Shown here one piece after another: positions 18,578 through 30,569 of a stretch of DNA of 64,000 nt. Under the pieces are notes generated by a model. The model made no database searches. It saw nothing but the letters and a program-made list of their open reading frames with translations, and had not been told where the DNA came from. Position 1 is the first letter of the stretch. The number at the start of each line of letters is the position of its first letter. The translations under genes and the position numbers were made by a program. Origin of the DNA: Globisporangium splendens (Eukaryota > Oomycota > Peronosporomycetes > Pythiales > Pythiaceae); assembly GCA_006386115.1 (NCBI GenBank), contig VFIW01000113.1, positions 62,001 through 126,000 on the forward strand, given 5' to 3'.

Positions 18578-21500
18578 TCACCCGGAAAAGAGGACTGTGG
18601 ACGTTGTGGAGACACAGGACTCTGGCCCCTGTGTGCACCAAGCACATGCAGTTTCCACTATGAGTGAGAAGAGTGTCAGTCAAACGTCAAGTTTGATCGT
18701 TCACAAAGTTCATGTAGATGGTATTGCAACGCCTCTACGAGCTTTGGTTGACACTGGTGCGTCGAACAACTTTGTTCGAAATGAAGTGATCGTTAGGCAT
18801 GGTGTCTTCGTGCCTGATGCGAATGAAGAGAAGACAATGATTGTCCGGTTGGCAAATGGGTCAACTGTGAAGATGCCGAAGGTGTGGTGCGCTTGGCAAT
18901 CAAGTGTGAAGATTTCCGAGGTGAAGGCGAGTTCATTTTACTCGACCTCGATGACAAGTTTGACATCATCCTGGGAATGCCGTGGTTGAAGCGTTACCAA
19001 CCTAGCATTGACTGGATGAATATGAAGATCTCCGTTGACAAGCCACGCGATGTTGACTTGTGCTGCACAACAACGGATGAAGTGATATGGGTGTATACAT
19101 CTGTGGAAGAGATCCCAGATGGCCCTTGTGATGTTGCGGTGTGCGGTGGCCCCCCATGTTCACAAGTGGTACCCATTTTGAAGAAGACGAACAGAGGTGG
19201 AGCAGTCAGGCGCCAGAAAAAGACTGTCTCCTTTGCCATCGACGACGAGAAGGTTCGCGATGGCGTTGACAAGAGTGAATGGAAGTGGAACAGACACCCT
19301 TCCCAACAAGGCAAGAAGAAGACCAGCAAGAGAAGTGTTCCGTCAAGAGTTTTGAGTTCCCCTGATCAAGGTACAAGTGGTGATGACGAAGGGAGTGTCC
19401 AAGCACAAGACATTCCAAGCGAGTTTGTGAATATCGCGGTCTACAATGAAGAAGGTGACGTGGATGTAATCCGTCACGTGAAGATTGAAAATTCTCCAAG
19501 TTCAGTCCAAGAGTTGATTTCCTTGCCATCGATGAGCAAGAAGACACTGGAGCGCAGCCTAGCGAGAGGCGATATTGCGCAAGTGTGTGTGATCGTCGAA
19601 ATGGTCGACGAAGGCTTCGTCAACACAGCATCGAGTGCGGATGCGGATGTGTTGGACGAAAAGACACGGAAGGAAAGGTTCGAGGAGCAGTCGTGGGACG
19701 CCCTCAAGAAGAACCCCGTGTATGCGCTTGCCAGGGAATATGAAGACATTTTCCCTAACAAGGTGCCGGACGAATTGCCATTCGACAGAGGCATTCGTCA
19801 TGAGATTGATGTACTTCCTGGCACGAAGTACTGCATCGCAAGACAGTGGCCGTTGCCAAAGGAACAAGTCGAGGCAATCGACGAGTTCTTTGCACAACGT
19901 GCTGGGGCTGGTCATGTGCGAGAGAGCAAGTCTCCGCATTGCAGCCCCACTTTCTGTGTGAAGAAGGCAACTGGAGGTTGGCGCATTGTCCACGCTTTCA
20001 ACAAGCTGAACGACGCGACAATTCCAGCCCAGACTCCGGTTCCACGCAAGGACATGATCCTTGATGGAATGGTTGGCAGCACCGTTTTTAGTGCTATCGA
20101 TCTGAAAGATGGATTCTATCAGATTCGAATGCGCGAAGACGATGTCCCACTAACCGCAGTGAGTACCCCGAGTGGTATGCTGTGGGAATGGTTAGTGATG
20201 CCACAGGGACTGAAGAATGCTCCTGCGACCTTTAATCGAATGGTCACGAACGTTCTTCGTCCTCTGCGAACATTTGCACCAAGTTACTTTGACGATATTT
20301 TCGTTCATAGTAAGACCACGAATGGGAAGTCTGATGTCGATGTTCATCTCGATCATCTTCGTCAAGTTTTCCAGGTCATGCGCGAGAATAAACTCTACGC
20401 AAACTTGAAGAAGTGCATGTTCTTCGCCCCCGAGATCCCTGTTCTCGGTTGTTTTGTGGGCAAGAGCGGTGTTCGAGTCGATCTGGAGAAGGTCAAAGCT
20501 ATTGACGATTGGCCAGTGCCTCAGAATGTCAAACAGCTGCGACAATGGTTGGGTTTAGCCAACTACTTGCACAAGTACACGCGCAATTATGCAGCGTTGG
20601 TGCAACCCCTCACACAGCTCTCGAAGAAAGACGTTGAGTGGAAGTGGTCGAGAGACCATCAGATGGCGTTCGGAGAAGTCAAGAGGAGTCTTCGAGAAGC
20701 TCCTGTGTTGGCTCTGCCAAACCACGACAAGCCGTTCCACGTCGTCTGCGATGCGAGCGACTATGCCATCTGTTGCGCATTGATGCAACACGACGATGAG
20801 GGTCATGAGCGAGTTGTGTCGTATCAGTCACGACAACTCCGACCCGCAGAACGGAACTACCCAGTTCACGACAAGGAACTTCTGGCGATGAAGTATTCTT
20901 TGGTCAAGTTCCGTGTGTATCTGCTTGGCGAGGAGCGCTTTGCTATCTACACTGATCAGGCATCTCTGCGCACGGCAGTGAAGACTCCTCATTTGTCGCA
21001 AAGAATGGCGAGATGGTTCTCCTTCTTTGCAGAGCACAACTTTGTTGTACACTACAAGCCAGGCAAGACGAACATCTTAGCCGATGCGCTGTCAAGACGT
21101 CCGGACTACGATCCGAAGACCAAGAGTGAAGACACGGACGGAGCGTGTCGACTCTGTGAAGATGTTCAAGCGATCGCGGTGCGAGCTGCGACTACAGTGC
21201 GAGAAGAGATCGTCGAAGGGTACAAGTCTGACGAAACATGTCGGGACTTGTTGAAGTACTTCAAGGACCCTTCCGACAAAGCACTGCAAGGTCTTCCGTC
21301 GCGCACAAGATCGCGAGTTCACCGCTTCCGAGTACACAATGGGTTGTTGTACTATGCGGTCGAACAAGGGGATACAGCAAGGGTTGTTGTTCCCAACGAC
21401 GAAGGTCTGCGTCATCGACTCTTGTGTGAGTACCATGACAGTCCTTCGGGTGGCCATCTCGGACGTGAGAAAACGTTTCTCAGTCTTTCCCGGGATTACT

Positions 21501-23329
21501 ACTGGCCACACATGTACAAGTGGGTTCGCAAGCATGTGAGGACTTGCGAGATCTGCCAACGAGTGAAACCTTCTGGTTCCACTCAGGCACCACTTCGTTC
21601 ATTGGCTGTCCCATCGGACAGTTGGAAGTCTGTGAGTATGGATTTCATATTCGGACTTCCTCGGGACACACATGGACGCAACGGCATCCTTGTGTTTGTG
21701 GACCGATTCAGCAAGATGGTCCATCTTGCGCCTGTTTCGGACAAGATCTCAGCGGAAAAGACTGCCAAGGTCTTTGTAGACGTCGTATTCCGTCTACACA
21801 GACTACCGGTCGAGATCGTGTCTGACCGTGACACCCGTTTCACGTCCAAGTTCTGGCGTGCACTGTTCGGACTTCTGGACACCAAGTTGTCCATGTCAAC
21901 AGCAGCACACCCTGAAACGGACGGTCAAACAGAGCGAGTGAATCGTGTCCTCGAAGACGTGTTGCGCAGCTACACAACGTCTTTCAAAGAGTGGAGCGAC
22001 TATCTCCCTCTTGCCGAGTTTGCGTTGAACAACTCCACGCATGTCTCGACAGGTCACTCTCCATTTTATGTGAACTACGGCATTCACCCTCGAGTGCCTG
22101 CTTCCATAATGGGTGAGGTCTCTACCTTAAGTGGGGGAGGGACTCCGGCTCATGGTAACAAGCCGAAGTCGTCTTATAACCTGAATGCTGCTTCCGAGTT
22201 GAAAGCCAATTTTGACTCGATGAAACCCCTCGACGGCCTAACAAGTCGTGAAGAGCAGCAAGTCGATGACTTTGTTGTGAGGAGACAAGCCGTTGTGAGG
22301 TTTGTTCGAGACGCAATCGCGAAGGCTCAGGATCTGCAAAAGGAACAAGCAGACAAGAGCGGAAGGAAAAACAAGCAAGTTTATAAGATCAATGATCTTG
22401 TATTACTTAGCACGGCGAACCTGCCTGAACATGCAGTGTCCAACTTGGGAAGCTCCAAGCTTCTGCCAAGGTTCATCGGACCGTTCAAGGTAGTGAAATG
22501 CAATGGTGATGCCTACACGCTAGACATACCTACACGCATGCGTCTACACCCTACATTTTATGTGGGTAGACTGAAGCCTTACCTTCCAAGTGGATCTGCG
22601 GATCCTACGAGATCTTCCGCAAGCGATCGAGCTGATCGTGAAGCTTCTCCACTTGATTGCGAAGAGCAAACAGCTCATCGCTCTGGAGATTCTTCTCGGC
22701 GTACAGGAGCTGCAGGACGTCGAAGGATTGGTCCTTCACTGCCTCCAACGCTTGAAGGCGAGAATGGTACTCGCCACGAAGTACCTCGAGAGCCGAACCT
22801 GCCTCTTCCACAGAGCGCAACAGGCGATCGTGAGCCAACTCACGGGACTTCTCGTTCTTCTGGAGTCGAACAAGTTCATCCTGAACCTGTTGGAACCGTT
22901 CCTCGTAACGGGACTCCAAAGCCGAACACTGGGCAGAACCTTCTGTCAGATCGTCGATCTTCGACTCATGATCGGCGACAAGGTTCTCGAGACTCTCGCA
23001 GTATTCCTCAAGCGTCGAACAACGCTGCTGCAGCGCCTCGATTTGCCCACGATGAGCACTCTTCCACTTCCAGAGTCGCTCAATCGTTTTCTCGTTCAGC
23101 CCCACCCCCGTTATTAGACTCTCAGGGAGAGCATCGCTGGGTGGTTGAGTCGATTGTTGGTCATGAAGATCGACCGACTCATCGTCGAGGAAAGAAGCGG
23201 TTGAACTATCAACGCTTCTACAGAGTTCGGTGGCGTGGATATCCACCGAGCTCGGACACGTGGGAGCCTCGTCAGACATTGGAGTCTGATGTTCCCGACG
23301 TGGTCCGCAGCTATGAGAACTGCTTGTAG
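18546..23329 (+). pseudogene. pro-pol of element B (one 1-nt deletion, otherwise open)
   Basis: This polyprotein is read after the -1 shift. The protease has LVDTGASNNFVRNEV, then a 1-nt deletion near 18880 (MPKVWCAW instead of MPKRVVRLAI) moves it to the next frame, which is open to 23329. Domains in order: rest of protease (LDLDDKFDIILGMPWL), a ~230-residue acidic linker, RT with ARQWPLPKEQVEAIDEF and catalytic SYFDDIFVHSK, RNase H with YTDQASLRTAV, integrase zinc region (CEICQRVKP) and DDE core (MDFIFGLP, SDRDTRFTSKFW, DGQTERVNR), the GPFKVVKCNGDAYTL module, a ~230-residue Ser/Arg/Pro-rich linker, and a chromodomain (FYRVRWRGYPPSSDTWEP). Chromodomains direct integration to modified chromatin in chromoviruses. 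The linker overlaps the antisense ORF. This is the best-preserved pol in the window. Confidence 0.9.
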
Positions 23330-23680
23330 CGTCGCCAGGGGCGACACTACGACGACCAGAGCTACGATTCGCTCTGTCGTCAGCAGGAGTTCTTCTTTCG
23401 GCACGAGCATTGCCACGACGAAGAAGACGCTCCATCTTGTTCTCATTCTCAAGACGAACAAATGTTCGCCATGAGTCTCTCTGGGCTGCGATGTGTTGGT
23501 TCGGATCATCGCGACCGTTGATCCGACGCCAACTGAAGAACCGCTCCTTGTAGAACTCGAGCTCCCCTTTCTTCTTCAGAATGGGAGAAATGTCGAAGAG
23601 TTCTGGAGCTGTCTGCTGTCGCTTGGACGACGGACGTTCTTCACGGTTCACTTGGTCGCTTGGTCGCTTGGTCGCTTCAT
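22605..23680 (-). pseudogene. Antisense ORF of element B (N-terminal 8-bp duplication)
   Basis: Opposite to pol, a frame open for 348 codons (23651-22605) encodes the same protein as in A, C and D: an aromatic block LEFYKERFFSWRR and SWRTFVRLENENKMERL, a Ser-rich linker, and a coiled coil from TIERLWKWKSAHRGQIEAL to QVEKLHDQLDRL. The expected ATG is at 23680 (MKRPSDQ) but an 8-bp unit, AAGCGACC, is duplicated just after it, which shifts the frame to a quick stop. The main body is undamaged. Roughly the first 107 residues lie between the pol stop (23329) and the 3' LTR; the rest overlaps the pol linker. Confidence 0.7.
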
Positions 23681-23740
23681 TGCCAATTGCAAAGTGAACT
23701 GCTCCGAAAGGTCTGCAAAAGTACGCAAGGTACTTGTGAC

Positions 23741-23756
23741 TTTAAGGAGGGGATGA
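23741..23756 (+). other. Polypurine tract of element B
   Basis: The purine-rich AAGGAGGGGATGA directly precedes the 3' LTR start at 23757, the usual primer site for plus-strand DNA synthesis. Equivalent tracts adjoin the 3' LTRs of A, C, D and E. Confidence 0.6.
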
Positions 23757-24406
23757 TGTAATGGGCCACAACCAGCCATTACATGAAGGTGGATCTGTCC
23801 CCAGATCTAGTGTACCACACACCACCTTCAGCGTGCATTGTGGAGACACAAATAACAAAGGGATTACAGTAATACAGTCCCCACATGCACGTGTGACGTC
23901 ATTCGATGACGTCACGAGTGTTCTCTGTACTAATCAGTGCAGAATGTTGTTCTCATGTACTAATCAGTACTGAGCGATGACATCCATGTACTAATCAAGT
24001 ACTGAGTGATGGTTCCTGCTTGGGAAACTGCACTGGCGACGAGACCGACGTGTCTCTGCCACCTGGAGTGAGTGGCGCGAGCCAATCACTTTGCAGGGAT
24101 TTTATACAAGACTTGAAGTTCAAGCTCCTAGAAGATCCCGTAGGTTCAACCTCAGTGTACCCAAGGTTTTATATATCAGATTCATAGGTTTTATTGTGTA
24201 TGTTTAGGTTTTAGTTATAAAACCTCTAGGAGCCCTTGGGGTTCATTAGCAAGTAGCGACAGGAACCATAACCATTTTTAATTCAGTTGCAAATTTTCCT
24301 CCAAGCCCTCAAGTCTTCTTCCTCCCTCCAAGTCGGGAGATCGCTTCCTCTGGCACAAGCGTGTGTGCCGTGTTTGAGGGACTGTTGTGAACAGCGCCCT
24401 CTTAGA
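23757..24406 (+). repeat. 3' LTR of element B
   Basis: It begins TGTAATGGGCCACAACCAGCC and ends CCTCTTAGA rather than the usual CCTCTTACA, followed directly by copia K coding sequence. Paired TGACGTCA sites are at 23894-23914. Compared with the 5' LTR it shows scattered substitutions and a few small indels. Confidence 0.88.
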
Positions 24407-27400
24407 GCTTGGTGAAGAGATCGGCTGGATTCTCTGTGCTCCTGACTTTTCAAAGACTCACGCACTTCCTCTCCACTTTTTCGCGCACGTAGTGCCACTT
24501 CATTTCACTATGGCGAGTCTTTATGCTGAAGGTCGGGTAAGCAGCCAAAATGTAGGAGCTCTAGTTGTCCACGCCAATAGATAGCTCACTCTTTTTATCA
24601 GGTTTAATTTCGCGCAGAATGTTCAAAAGGGATTTACCCTCCATGCGTGTTTCACACGCAGCACCATACTCGGCCCCAGCTGTAGATTGCACAGTAATGG
24701 TCTGGCGGCGGGATGCCCATGACACAGCTCCACCAGTCATGGTGAAGACGTACCCTGTGATGCTTTACTTGTCTCCAAGTCACCCGCCCAGTTACTCTCT
24801 GCGTACCCATGAATGTGAATCCCGACGTCCAGTGTGCTGTTGTACTTGTATGTGATTCCTTTCTTCACAGGGACAATCAGGTAGCGCAGAACCTCTTTGA
24901 CCCCACCCACGTGCTGCTTACTTGGGTCCGCGACGAATCTGCTAAGTTGGCCCACAGCGCAAGTCAGATCTGGTCGAGCGCACGTTACTCGACACATAAG
25001 CGATCCAATCGCCTCTCTGTACCAAGAGATCTGTTCTATCACACTAACTTCTGTGGGTGTCTTGCTTTTGTACTTTGCGTTTGTCTCCATTGGAATCTGA
25101 GTTGAGTTGAGCCTTCGTCAAATCCGAATTATTCAAGCATATTCTTCGCGTACTGCTCTTGGTGATGGTAACACCGCCGTCACTCTACTGGACCTGTATG
25201 CCAACGTACTGGTTCAGTTTGCCAAGGTCTTTCAGTCGATACTTGTAACAGGATAGCCCGTTACACGGCGTACACGTGCGTTGAGGAAGCGCAAGTGAGA
25301 AGAAGGGCATAGCGGTAACGCTGTGCCCAAAGAGAAGGAAGGGAGCTTTGCGCGATAACGTGCAAAAAGAGTAGTGAATTGAAATTTTAAGGTTTGAAAT
25401 GCAAATCTGATGGGTCGTTCCTACGGCGTCTCCGATTGGTAGATAGTCGGGTGTCCAATCCGACTATCATCCAATGAGATTAGACTTTAATGTAAAGTTC
25501 TTATTGGCTAAAAATGCAACTGGCTACATAGAGTGTTGATGGTTTAACGGGTGGGTTTGTAGAGAGTGGTAGAACCCGTGTGGGTATGACCCACACTCTT
25601 TGTACCCAAGAACCCATGTAATGGGAAGCCCCATTACAATACTTTCCATTAAGATTGCAGAACAGTTTGTTCTCGAGCTCTTCGGAATTCGCCGAACACA
25701 CCAGATCATCCACGTGCACCAGGACAAACGCGATGGCATCACCCTTGGCGTGTGTGTGCAGGCATGGTTCAGTCTTGCAGCATGTATACTTGTTATCCAA
25801 GAGCCGCCCATTTAGGTCAGTGTTCCACTCGCGTCCAGACTGTTTTATGCCGTACAGACCGCTCTTGACCTCGAAAGCAAACCTCGGGTGTAGCTCCGGA
25901 TACCCTTCAATATCTTTCACATACTGCACTTCGCTAAGCTCTGCGTTCAGGTATGCTGTATTTATATCTCCTTGCCACGAGGTTTGACGTTTATTCGCAG
26001 CTAATGCGAGGAGTAGGCGAAAGGATGAGATCCGAGCGACATGTGAGAGTATTTCGTGGTAGTCGGTTCCAGCGAGCTGGTTAAAACCTCTCGCAACCAG
26101 TCTTGCCTTGTACCGGACAATGAAACCTCGCTCATCAGTCTTCACAGTCAGCACCCATCGAGTTGAGATTGCATGCGTTCCCGAAGGAATAGCCTCAATC
26201 ACTTCAATTACGTTTTTAGCCTGAGTGCAAGAATCTCTTCGCCAATCACCGCTTCCCATTCTTCCGCTTGTTTTGATCTCATTGCCTCTCAATAAGTCCG
26301 AGGGATTCGGATATCCTGGGGTCGCAGCTCTCCAGTTCGCTCTCCCTTCCGACTCAACGCTGAATGTTTGATACAGTCTTCACAATTCTTTGGCAGCTTT
26401 CTCTTACGCTTTGATCGCTCTTCGCTCTCCAGTTTGTCGGGCTCCTCGAACTCATGCGGCAGCTTCTACCTGTCTCCAACTATCTGAGCAGTTTGCGACG
26501 ATATTTGTCCATGATGTGCTCATTCACCCGCACATCAGGGACAAACTTGCGCGTCTGATTCTCTGGGAAATACACCTTGCATCCAATCTCAGTGTCGCTG
26601 AAGCCAAATATATATCTAATCACGCTGCTGTCAGCAAGTTTTGTCTAGCGTTCTCTCTTCGGAGCAACTGCATTCGTGCAGTTGCTCCGAATGCACGGAT
26701 GTGGTGCAAGTCTGGCTTCTTCCCATAGAAGCGCTGCCAGGGAGCCATTTTAATGCTCCTTGCGAACACTCGGTTATTGAAGTACACTGCGTTCAGCGCG
26801 GCGTCTGTCCATAATGATCTCGGGAAACCAGATTGCTTCGTTTGCGCTTTGATCATCTGCACAAAGCTCTGGTTTGCCCCCTCGGTAGGATTCTGCTGCG
26901 GTGCATTTGGTTCGACGAGCACAAGCACTGTGCCGCGCCTATCTATTATACCACTCTGCGATTTGAGAGTTCGTGACCTCCGAACCACGGTCAGCCACCG
27001 TCGCCTTCACCTTGTTTGGGCTCGCTTGCTGCTCGCCCCACTGGATGTACTCTGTCATGCTCTCGTTAGTTTCAGCTTTCGTCCGCAGGAGGTACAGGGT
27101 GAGAAACTCTGAATAGCCATCCATGGTAACTAGCATCTGACCGAAATGAGAGAGTTCATATCGTCCAGGACTGAGTAGGTCCGCGTAGACTGATTCATTT
27201 GGATGCTTGATATCACGAACGACCGCGTTCTGAGGCGACTTGCGGAGTTGCTTTACGAGCTGACACATGTCGCAGTCGCTCTGCTCTCGCTTCGTGATCG
27301 TCACTCCACTAACCTTGCCATTGTCGACCATTTTCGTCAAGCACTGCTTACATGTGCGGGCCAAACGGAAATGCCAGGTTTGCAAGTCGGTTGCTCCATC

Positions 27401-28121
27401 TGCTCGAGCGCAGTTCACGATGTGTTCCTTGTGTCCCTCCTTCCTGGTACTTGAAAGGAAATTATTAAGCGCGCGGAATGGCCGGTTCTGAATATCTTCG
27501 TCGAGCTTCGCCTCGATAATCGCTGATTCACCCTGGTAGATCTTCTTTATACTTGTAAGCCGATCGTAGTCGTGCTCAAACCCTTGTTGAAGACCAAGAC
27601 CAGGAGAGAACAAATTTGTTACATTTGGAAGATAAAGCACACTATCCACAGTGAATACAGGAAACAAGTTCTCATTCTGCTTGCAGTGTGTCACGCAAGC
27701 AATTGTGCCGATCCCAACTGGCTTCTCAGCCGTACCATTCACAAATTCGATCTTCCATGCCGCATCCCCTACCCCATCAGAGGCTCTATATTGCACGAAG
27801 TACTGTTTGTTTCCGATGACGTGCGCGTTGCTCCCTGGATCAATGGTCCACAGATCATCTTCGCCACCACAGAAATCCGGTGTCTCAGGCACACAATCTC
27901 CCGCTCCCTCAATCCCCGCCATCTTCGCGGCATCAGGATGTGATTCAGTCGTTGTCATGAGCTGAGGTGGCTGGCATGTCTTCCAACCAATGACTGCATG
28001 CCAGCGCACCTTCGCAACTGTCTGGCATCCGTGCGCCTAGAAACAGAAGCAGATGCTGGGTACAGCTTCCATGTTCTCAGACAAGTCTGGATACATGGAA
28101 GCACGCTTGCCTTTAAGTAAT
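24407..28121 (-). pseudogene. Ty1/copia polyprotein remnant (element K), interrupted by a solo LTR
   Basis: Minus-strand order from 28121: a decayed zinc-knuckle-like stretch, protease with LWTIDPGSNAHVIGN, GAG-pre-integrase (WHFRLARTCKQCL, CDMCQLVKQLRKS), integrase (VYADLLSPGRYEL, VADRGSEVTNSQIAEWYN), RT (TRWVLTVKTDERG, QGDINTAYLNAELSEVQYVK, catalytic FVLVHVDDLVC) and RNase H (HGYAESNWAGD, SRRQTITVQSTAGAEY), ending near NPADLFTKL about 24410. A solo LTR at 25244-25638 splits the RT; removing it restores the order LNGKY then RLKDLGKLNQYVGIQVQ. Stops and frameshifts are numerous. The protease has DPGS where DSGA/DTGA is usual. The 3' end abuts the B 3' LTR. The 5' end is lost beyond 28121. Confidence 0.85.
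25244..25638 (-). repeat. Solo LTR of the F family with 5-bp target duplication ATACT
   Basis: 395 bp, TGTAACAGG to CCATTACA on the plus strand, which is the reverse of the element F 5' LTR at 39455-39848. ATACT occurs immediately before (25239-25243) and after (25639-25643). There is no internal sequence, so this is a solo LTR left by recombination between the two LTRs of a full element that had inserted into copia K. Confidence 0.9.
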
Positions 28122-28544
28122 TGTAACGGGACTCGTTACACGACGTACACGTGCGTTGAGGAAGCGCAGGTGAATGGAAGGGCACAGTGATAACACTGTG
28201 TCCAAGGAGAAGGGAGGGAGCTTTGCGCGTTACCGTGCAAATTGAGAAGTGAATTAAAACGTTAAAGTGCTAACATGCAATCGTAGTGACTGAAACCTAC
28301 GGTGTCTCTCATTGGTAGATAATCGGATGTCCAGTCCGACTATCATCCAATGGGATTAAATCTTAACGGCTTAGTCTTATTGGCTAATATGCAAATGGCT
28401 ACGTACAGTGTTCATGAGTGACACATATTAATGTGTCTCCAACTGTACGACGTGGGTGGGTTCGGAAGAGGTGGTAAAACCCATGTGGGAGAAAACCCAC
28501 ACTCTCCTGACCCGGGAACCCATGTAATGGGTGGCCCCATTACA
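28122..28544 (-). repeat. Solo LTR of the F' subfamily with 5-bp target duplication GTAAT
   Basis: 423 bp with TG...CA ends. GTAAT is at 28117-28121 and again at 28545-28549. The sequence is clearly related to, but longer than, the F LTR: it has an extra ACACATTAATATGTGT region. It is the complete reference for the truncated copy at 7257-7584. Confidence 0.9.
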
Positions 28545-29070
28545 GTAATAGTAAAACGAATATAAAAGGAGTGCATAAATGAATATCAAGCTAAATGGAA
28601 GAGAAGAAGAGAAAAGAAAAGAAACAGGGAAAGGCGTTGGCCGTAGGACACAAAGAGAAACAAGAGGGGCTCCATGAGAGCACATGCATATTGTAGGAAT
28701 TCACATGCCGATAAACCATTCATAATTCAAACTGCCGTCTTCCCCACAAGTGTCCCTATCCAACAACCGTCCGGCCCTCAATAGAAGAACCTCCACCGAA
28801 GCTGCAAAACGTCACATCTGGCAGCACTTGCTCGGGGGAAGAATTGTGAGCACCAAGTTGTGAATTGTGAACCGCTGAAGCGTCGACGAGTGTAGCGGAC
28901 TGGCATAGTCTCACTGATCTTTCGGTGAGCTGCCAGCGTGAACTCAGGCTGTGAGTTCCTTTTTTGCAACAGTTTCTGTTATCGTGACGTTGTATCAAAC
29001 GATACGTTATTAGTTGCGTGCAGGAATCAATCTGTTACAAGTTTGAATGGACAGTGCCAGCTTATCCTGA
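28545..29070 (+). other. Leader of gypsy G, possibly including its LTR (28692-29039)
   Basis: There is no coding frame of note. A segment from TGTAGGAATTC at 28692 to TCTGTTACA at 29039 has LTR-like TG...CA ends and stops 31 bp before the first ATG of element G, but no second copy exists in the window and no clear primer-binding site follows. The LTR assignment is therefore tentative. 28550-28690 is an A/G-rich stretch of unknown origin. Confidence 0.3.
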
Positions 29071-29472
29071 ATGCCAAGGAAGAAGACTCAGCCGACTCCA
29101 ACTCTGCGTGTTTCCTTACGCACTGTCGCCGTGAGCAAGCCAGAGGAGGCCGACAAGGCAAGACAAGACCTGTTTAAAACCATTAGGAAAGCGCAACGGA
29201 TTACTGTGGTGCTCAACAAGCACATACAGTTGTCGGTACGACCAATTGAAAAACGCATCTTCGGTCAGTTGTTTTACCAAGCGTCGCAAGACCTTGTCCG
29301 CATCGCGGACAATATCGACGTTCGTTTCCGTCGCATCATCAGACGCCTCGAAGTGAAAGCCAAGCCTCCAGCGCCCTCAAAGGAAGCCGTGAGTGTGGAT
29401 TCGACTCCAGCTGGTACCAAGTCGACCCCGATTATCGTAAAACGCTACACCCCGCCGAAAGTGCACCAGTAA
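29071..29472 (+). CDS. Small basic ORF upstream of gag in element G
   Basis: A complete 133-codon frame from ATG 29071 (MPRKKTQPTPTLRVSLRTVA) to TAA. It is rich in Lys, Arg and Val, with predicted helices around EEADKARQDLFKTIRKAQ and a Pro/Ser-rich tail ending PPKVHQ. I recognise no domain. It precedes gag by about 90 bp in the same orientation and is undamaged while gag behind it has several lesions, which hints that it was maintained until recently or mutated less by chance. It could be a Gag N-terminal (matrix-like) part or an independent accessory protein. No signal peptide or membrane segment is apparent. Confidence 0.5.
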   Translation: MPRKKTQPTPTLRVSLRTVAVSKPEEADKARQDLFKTIRKAQRITVVLNKHIQLSVRPIEKRIFGQLFYQASQDLVRIADNIDVRFRRIIRRLEVKAKPPAPSKEAVSVDSTPAGTKSTPIIVKRYTPPKVHQ

Positions 29473-29559
29473 AATCAGTCGAGTACTGTTTTAACTGCGT
29501 TAAATACGCTTCTTTTAACCTGATTACCTCTCGAAGTTATTACCATCCAAAATTATAAA

Positions 29560-30560
29560 ATGGGAAAGCCGTCAAACGCGCAGCTACTTCAGAGCATGTT
29601 GCACCTTATGGACCAGCAGACGAAGCTGATGGAAGCAATGAAGCAGTCCCAAAACCTCGCCGAGATTAAGCTAGAAGGTATAAAACTACCTGTGTATGGA
29701 GGTACAATGAACGAGTCTTTTCAATTGTACAAGGAGCAAGTGTAGCAGTACTTCTTCGCAAGAGGTGTTGATTGGAAGAGTGAAACGCTGACGCAGCGGA
29801 TTCTGGCCGTGTTGGGCGGAACATTGAAGCAAGGAGCTGCTCAATAGTACATCGTCATGAAGAACGAAATTATGAAGATTGATGAGTTTTTTTTGAGAAG
29901 CTTGAGGGAGAATTCGTGCCCGCGGGTTTGCAAGAGCGACTACAAGATCAGCTGAACGAACTGAAGCAGAGACAGTGCCGTGATACCATGGAGTATGTTA
30001 GCAAACACCGAGAATTGATGACTCAAGTACGCGACACGAGCGAGCTAGACAAAGTGATGTATTTTCTGCGTGGTCTGGCTACAGGAACGAAGGAAGAAGT
30101 CTTGTATCGTCGATGCAAGACGCTGACTGACGCAATCACCGTAGCATTGGATTATGAGCGATCACATCAGCGCTACCCTTCGGAAATTTCAAGACATCAG
30201 CGGCCGTCCCAACCTCGTTATCGCTCCTTCGACAATCGTCAGCAACGAACGTACGACGGGTCAGTGCCGATGGAGATCGAGAATGCTCAGCTCCCACCAC
30301 GAGAACAATGCCGACGGCAAAACCTGTGCTTCAAGTGCGGGAAATCGGGTCACCGCTCCTCGCAATGTCGAAGTGATCCGCGCATTACTCAGGTTGCACG
30401 AAGACACCCGCCTCAGTATAATCATCCAGGAAGATATCAAGAAAGGCCGAATACAAACATGGTTCTCGGTGATGAAGTTGACGAAGATGAGGTGGTGGTG
30501 CTAGACCGAGTCACTGTCAGTGCGGTTGAACTTCATGTTGACGCGGAGGAAACGCAATAG
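29560..30560 (+). pseudogene. gag of gypsy element G (broken)
   Basis: It starts at ATG 29560 (MGKPSNAQLLQSMLHLMDQQ) with a retrotransposon Gag core (IKLPVYGGTMNESFQLYKEQ, GLQERLQDQLNELKQRQCRD, MYFLRGLATGTKEEVLYR) and a zinc knuckle CFKCGKSGHRSSQC near 30340. In-frame TAGs occur at 29743 and 29845, and a missing T in the T-run at about 29887 shifts the frame (EFFLRSLR instead of EFFFEKLEGEF). Gag ends with TAG 30558-30560, in the same frame as, and 9 nt before, the ATG of the protease-RT frame. It belongs to a gypsy clade different from A-F. Gag would form the particle and bind RNA. Confidence 0.8.
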
Positions 30561-30569
30561 GAGAATTTA

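Larger units (their letters stand above)
16744..24406 (+). mobile_element. Ty3/gypsy chromodomain element B, nearly complete
   Basis: A full-length layout: 5' LTR 16744-17394 (651 bp), primer-binding site at 17397, gag, frameshift signal at 18540, pro-pol to 23329, antisense ORF 23680-22605, purine tract 23741-23756 and 3' LTR 23757-24406 (650 bp). The two LTRs differ by a limited number of substitutions, so the insertion is not ancient. Pol is open for 1481 codons from about 18884. Defects: a 2-nt deletion in gag and a 1-nt deletion in protease. No target duplication is visible (GATAC on the left; the right flank is copia sequence starting GCTTG). Confidence 0.92.

Noticed and set aside
18878..18890. 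Second programmed frameshift inside protease of B
   Set aside because: A, C and D read this point in a single frame; B simply lacks one base (AAGGTG for AAGCGYGTG).
19559..19993. Recurring minus-strand frames opposite the RT region of B (and equivalents in A and C)
   Set aside because: They recur simply because the elements are homologous; composition lacks coherent secondary-structure pattern, they are short, and they differ in length between copies. Unlike the 3' antisense gene they lack a conserved start and stop.
28692..29039. LTR of element G
   Set aside because: It has TG...CA ends and a plausible position, but no second copy and no convincing primer-binding site; kept only as a remark.
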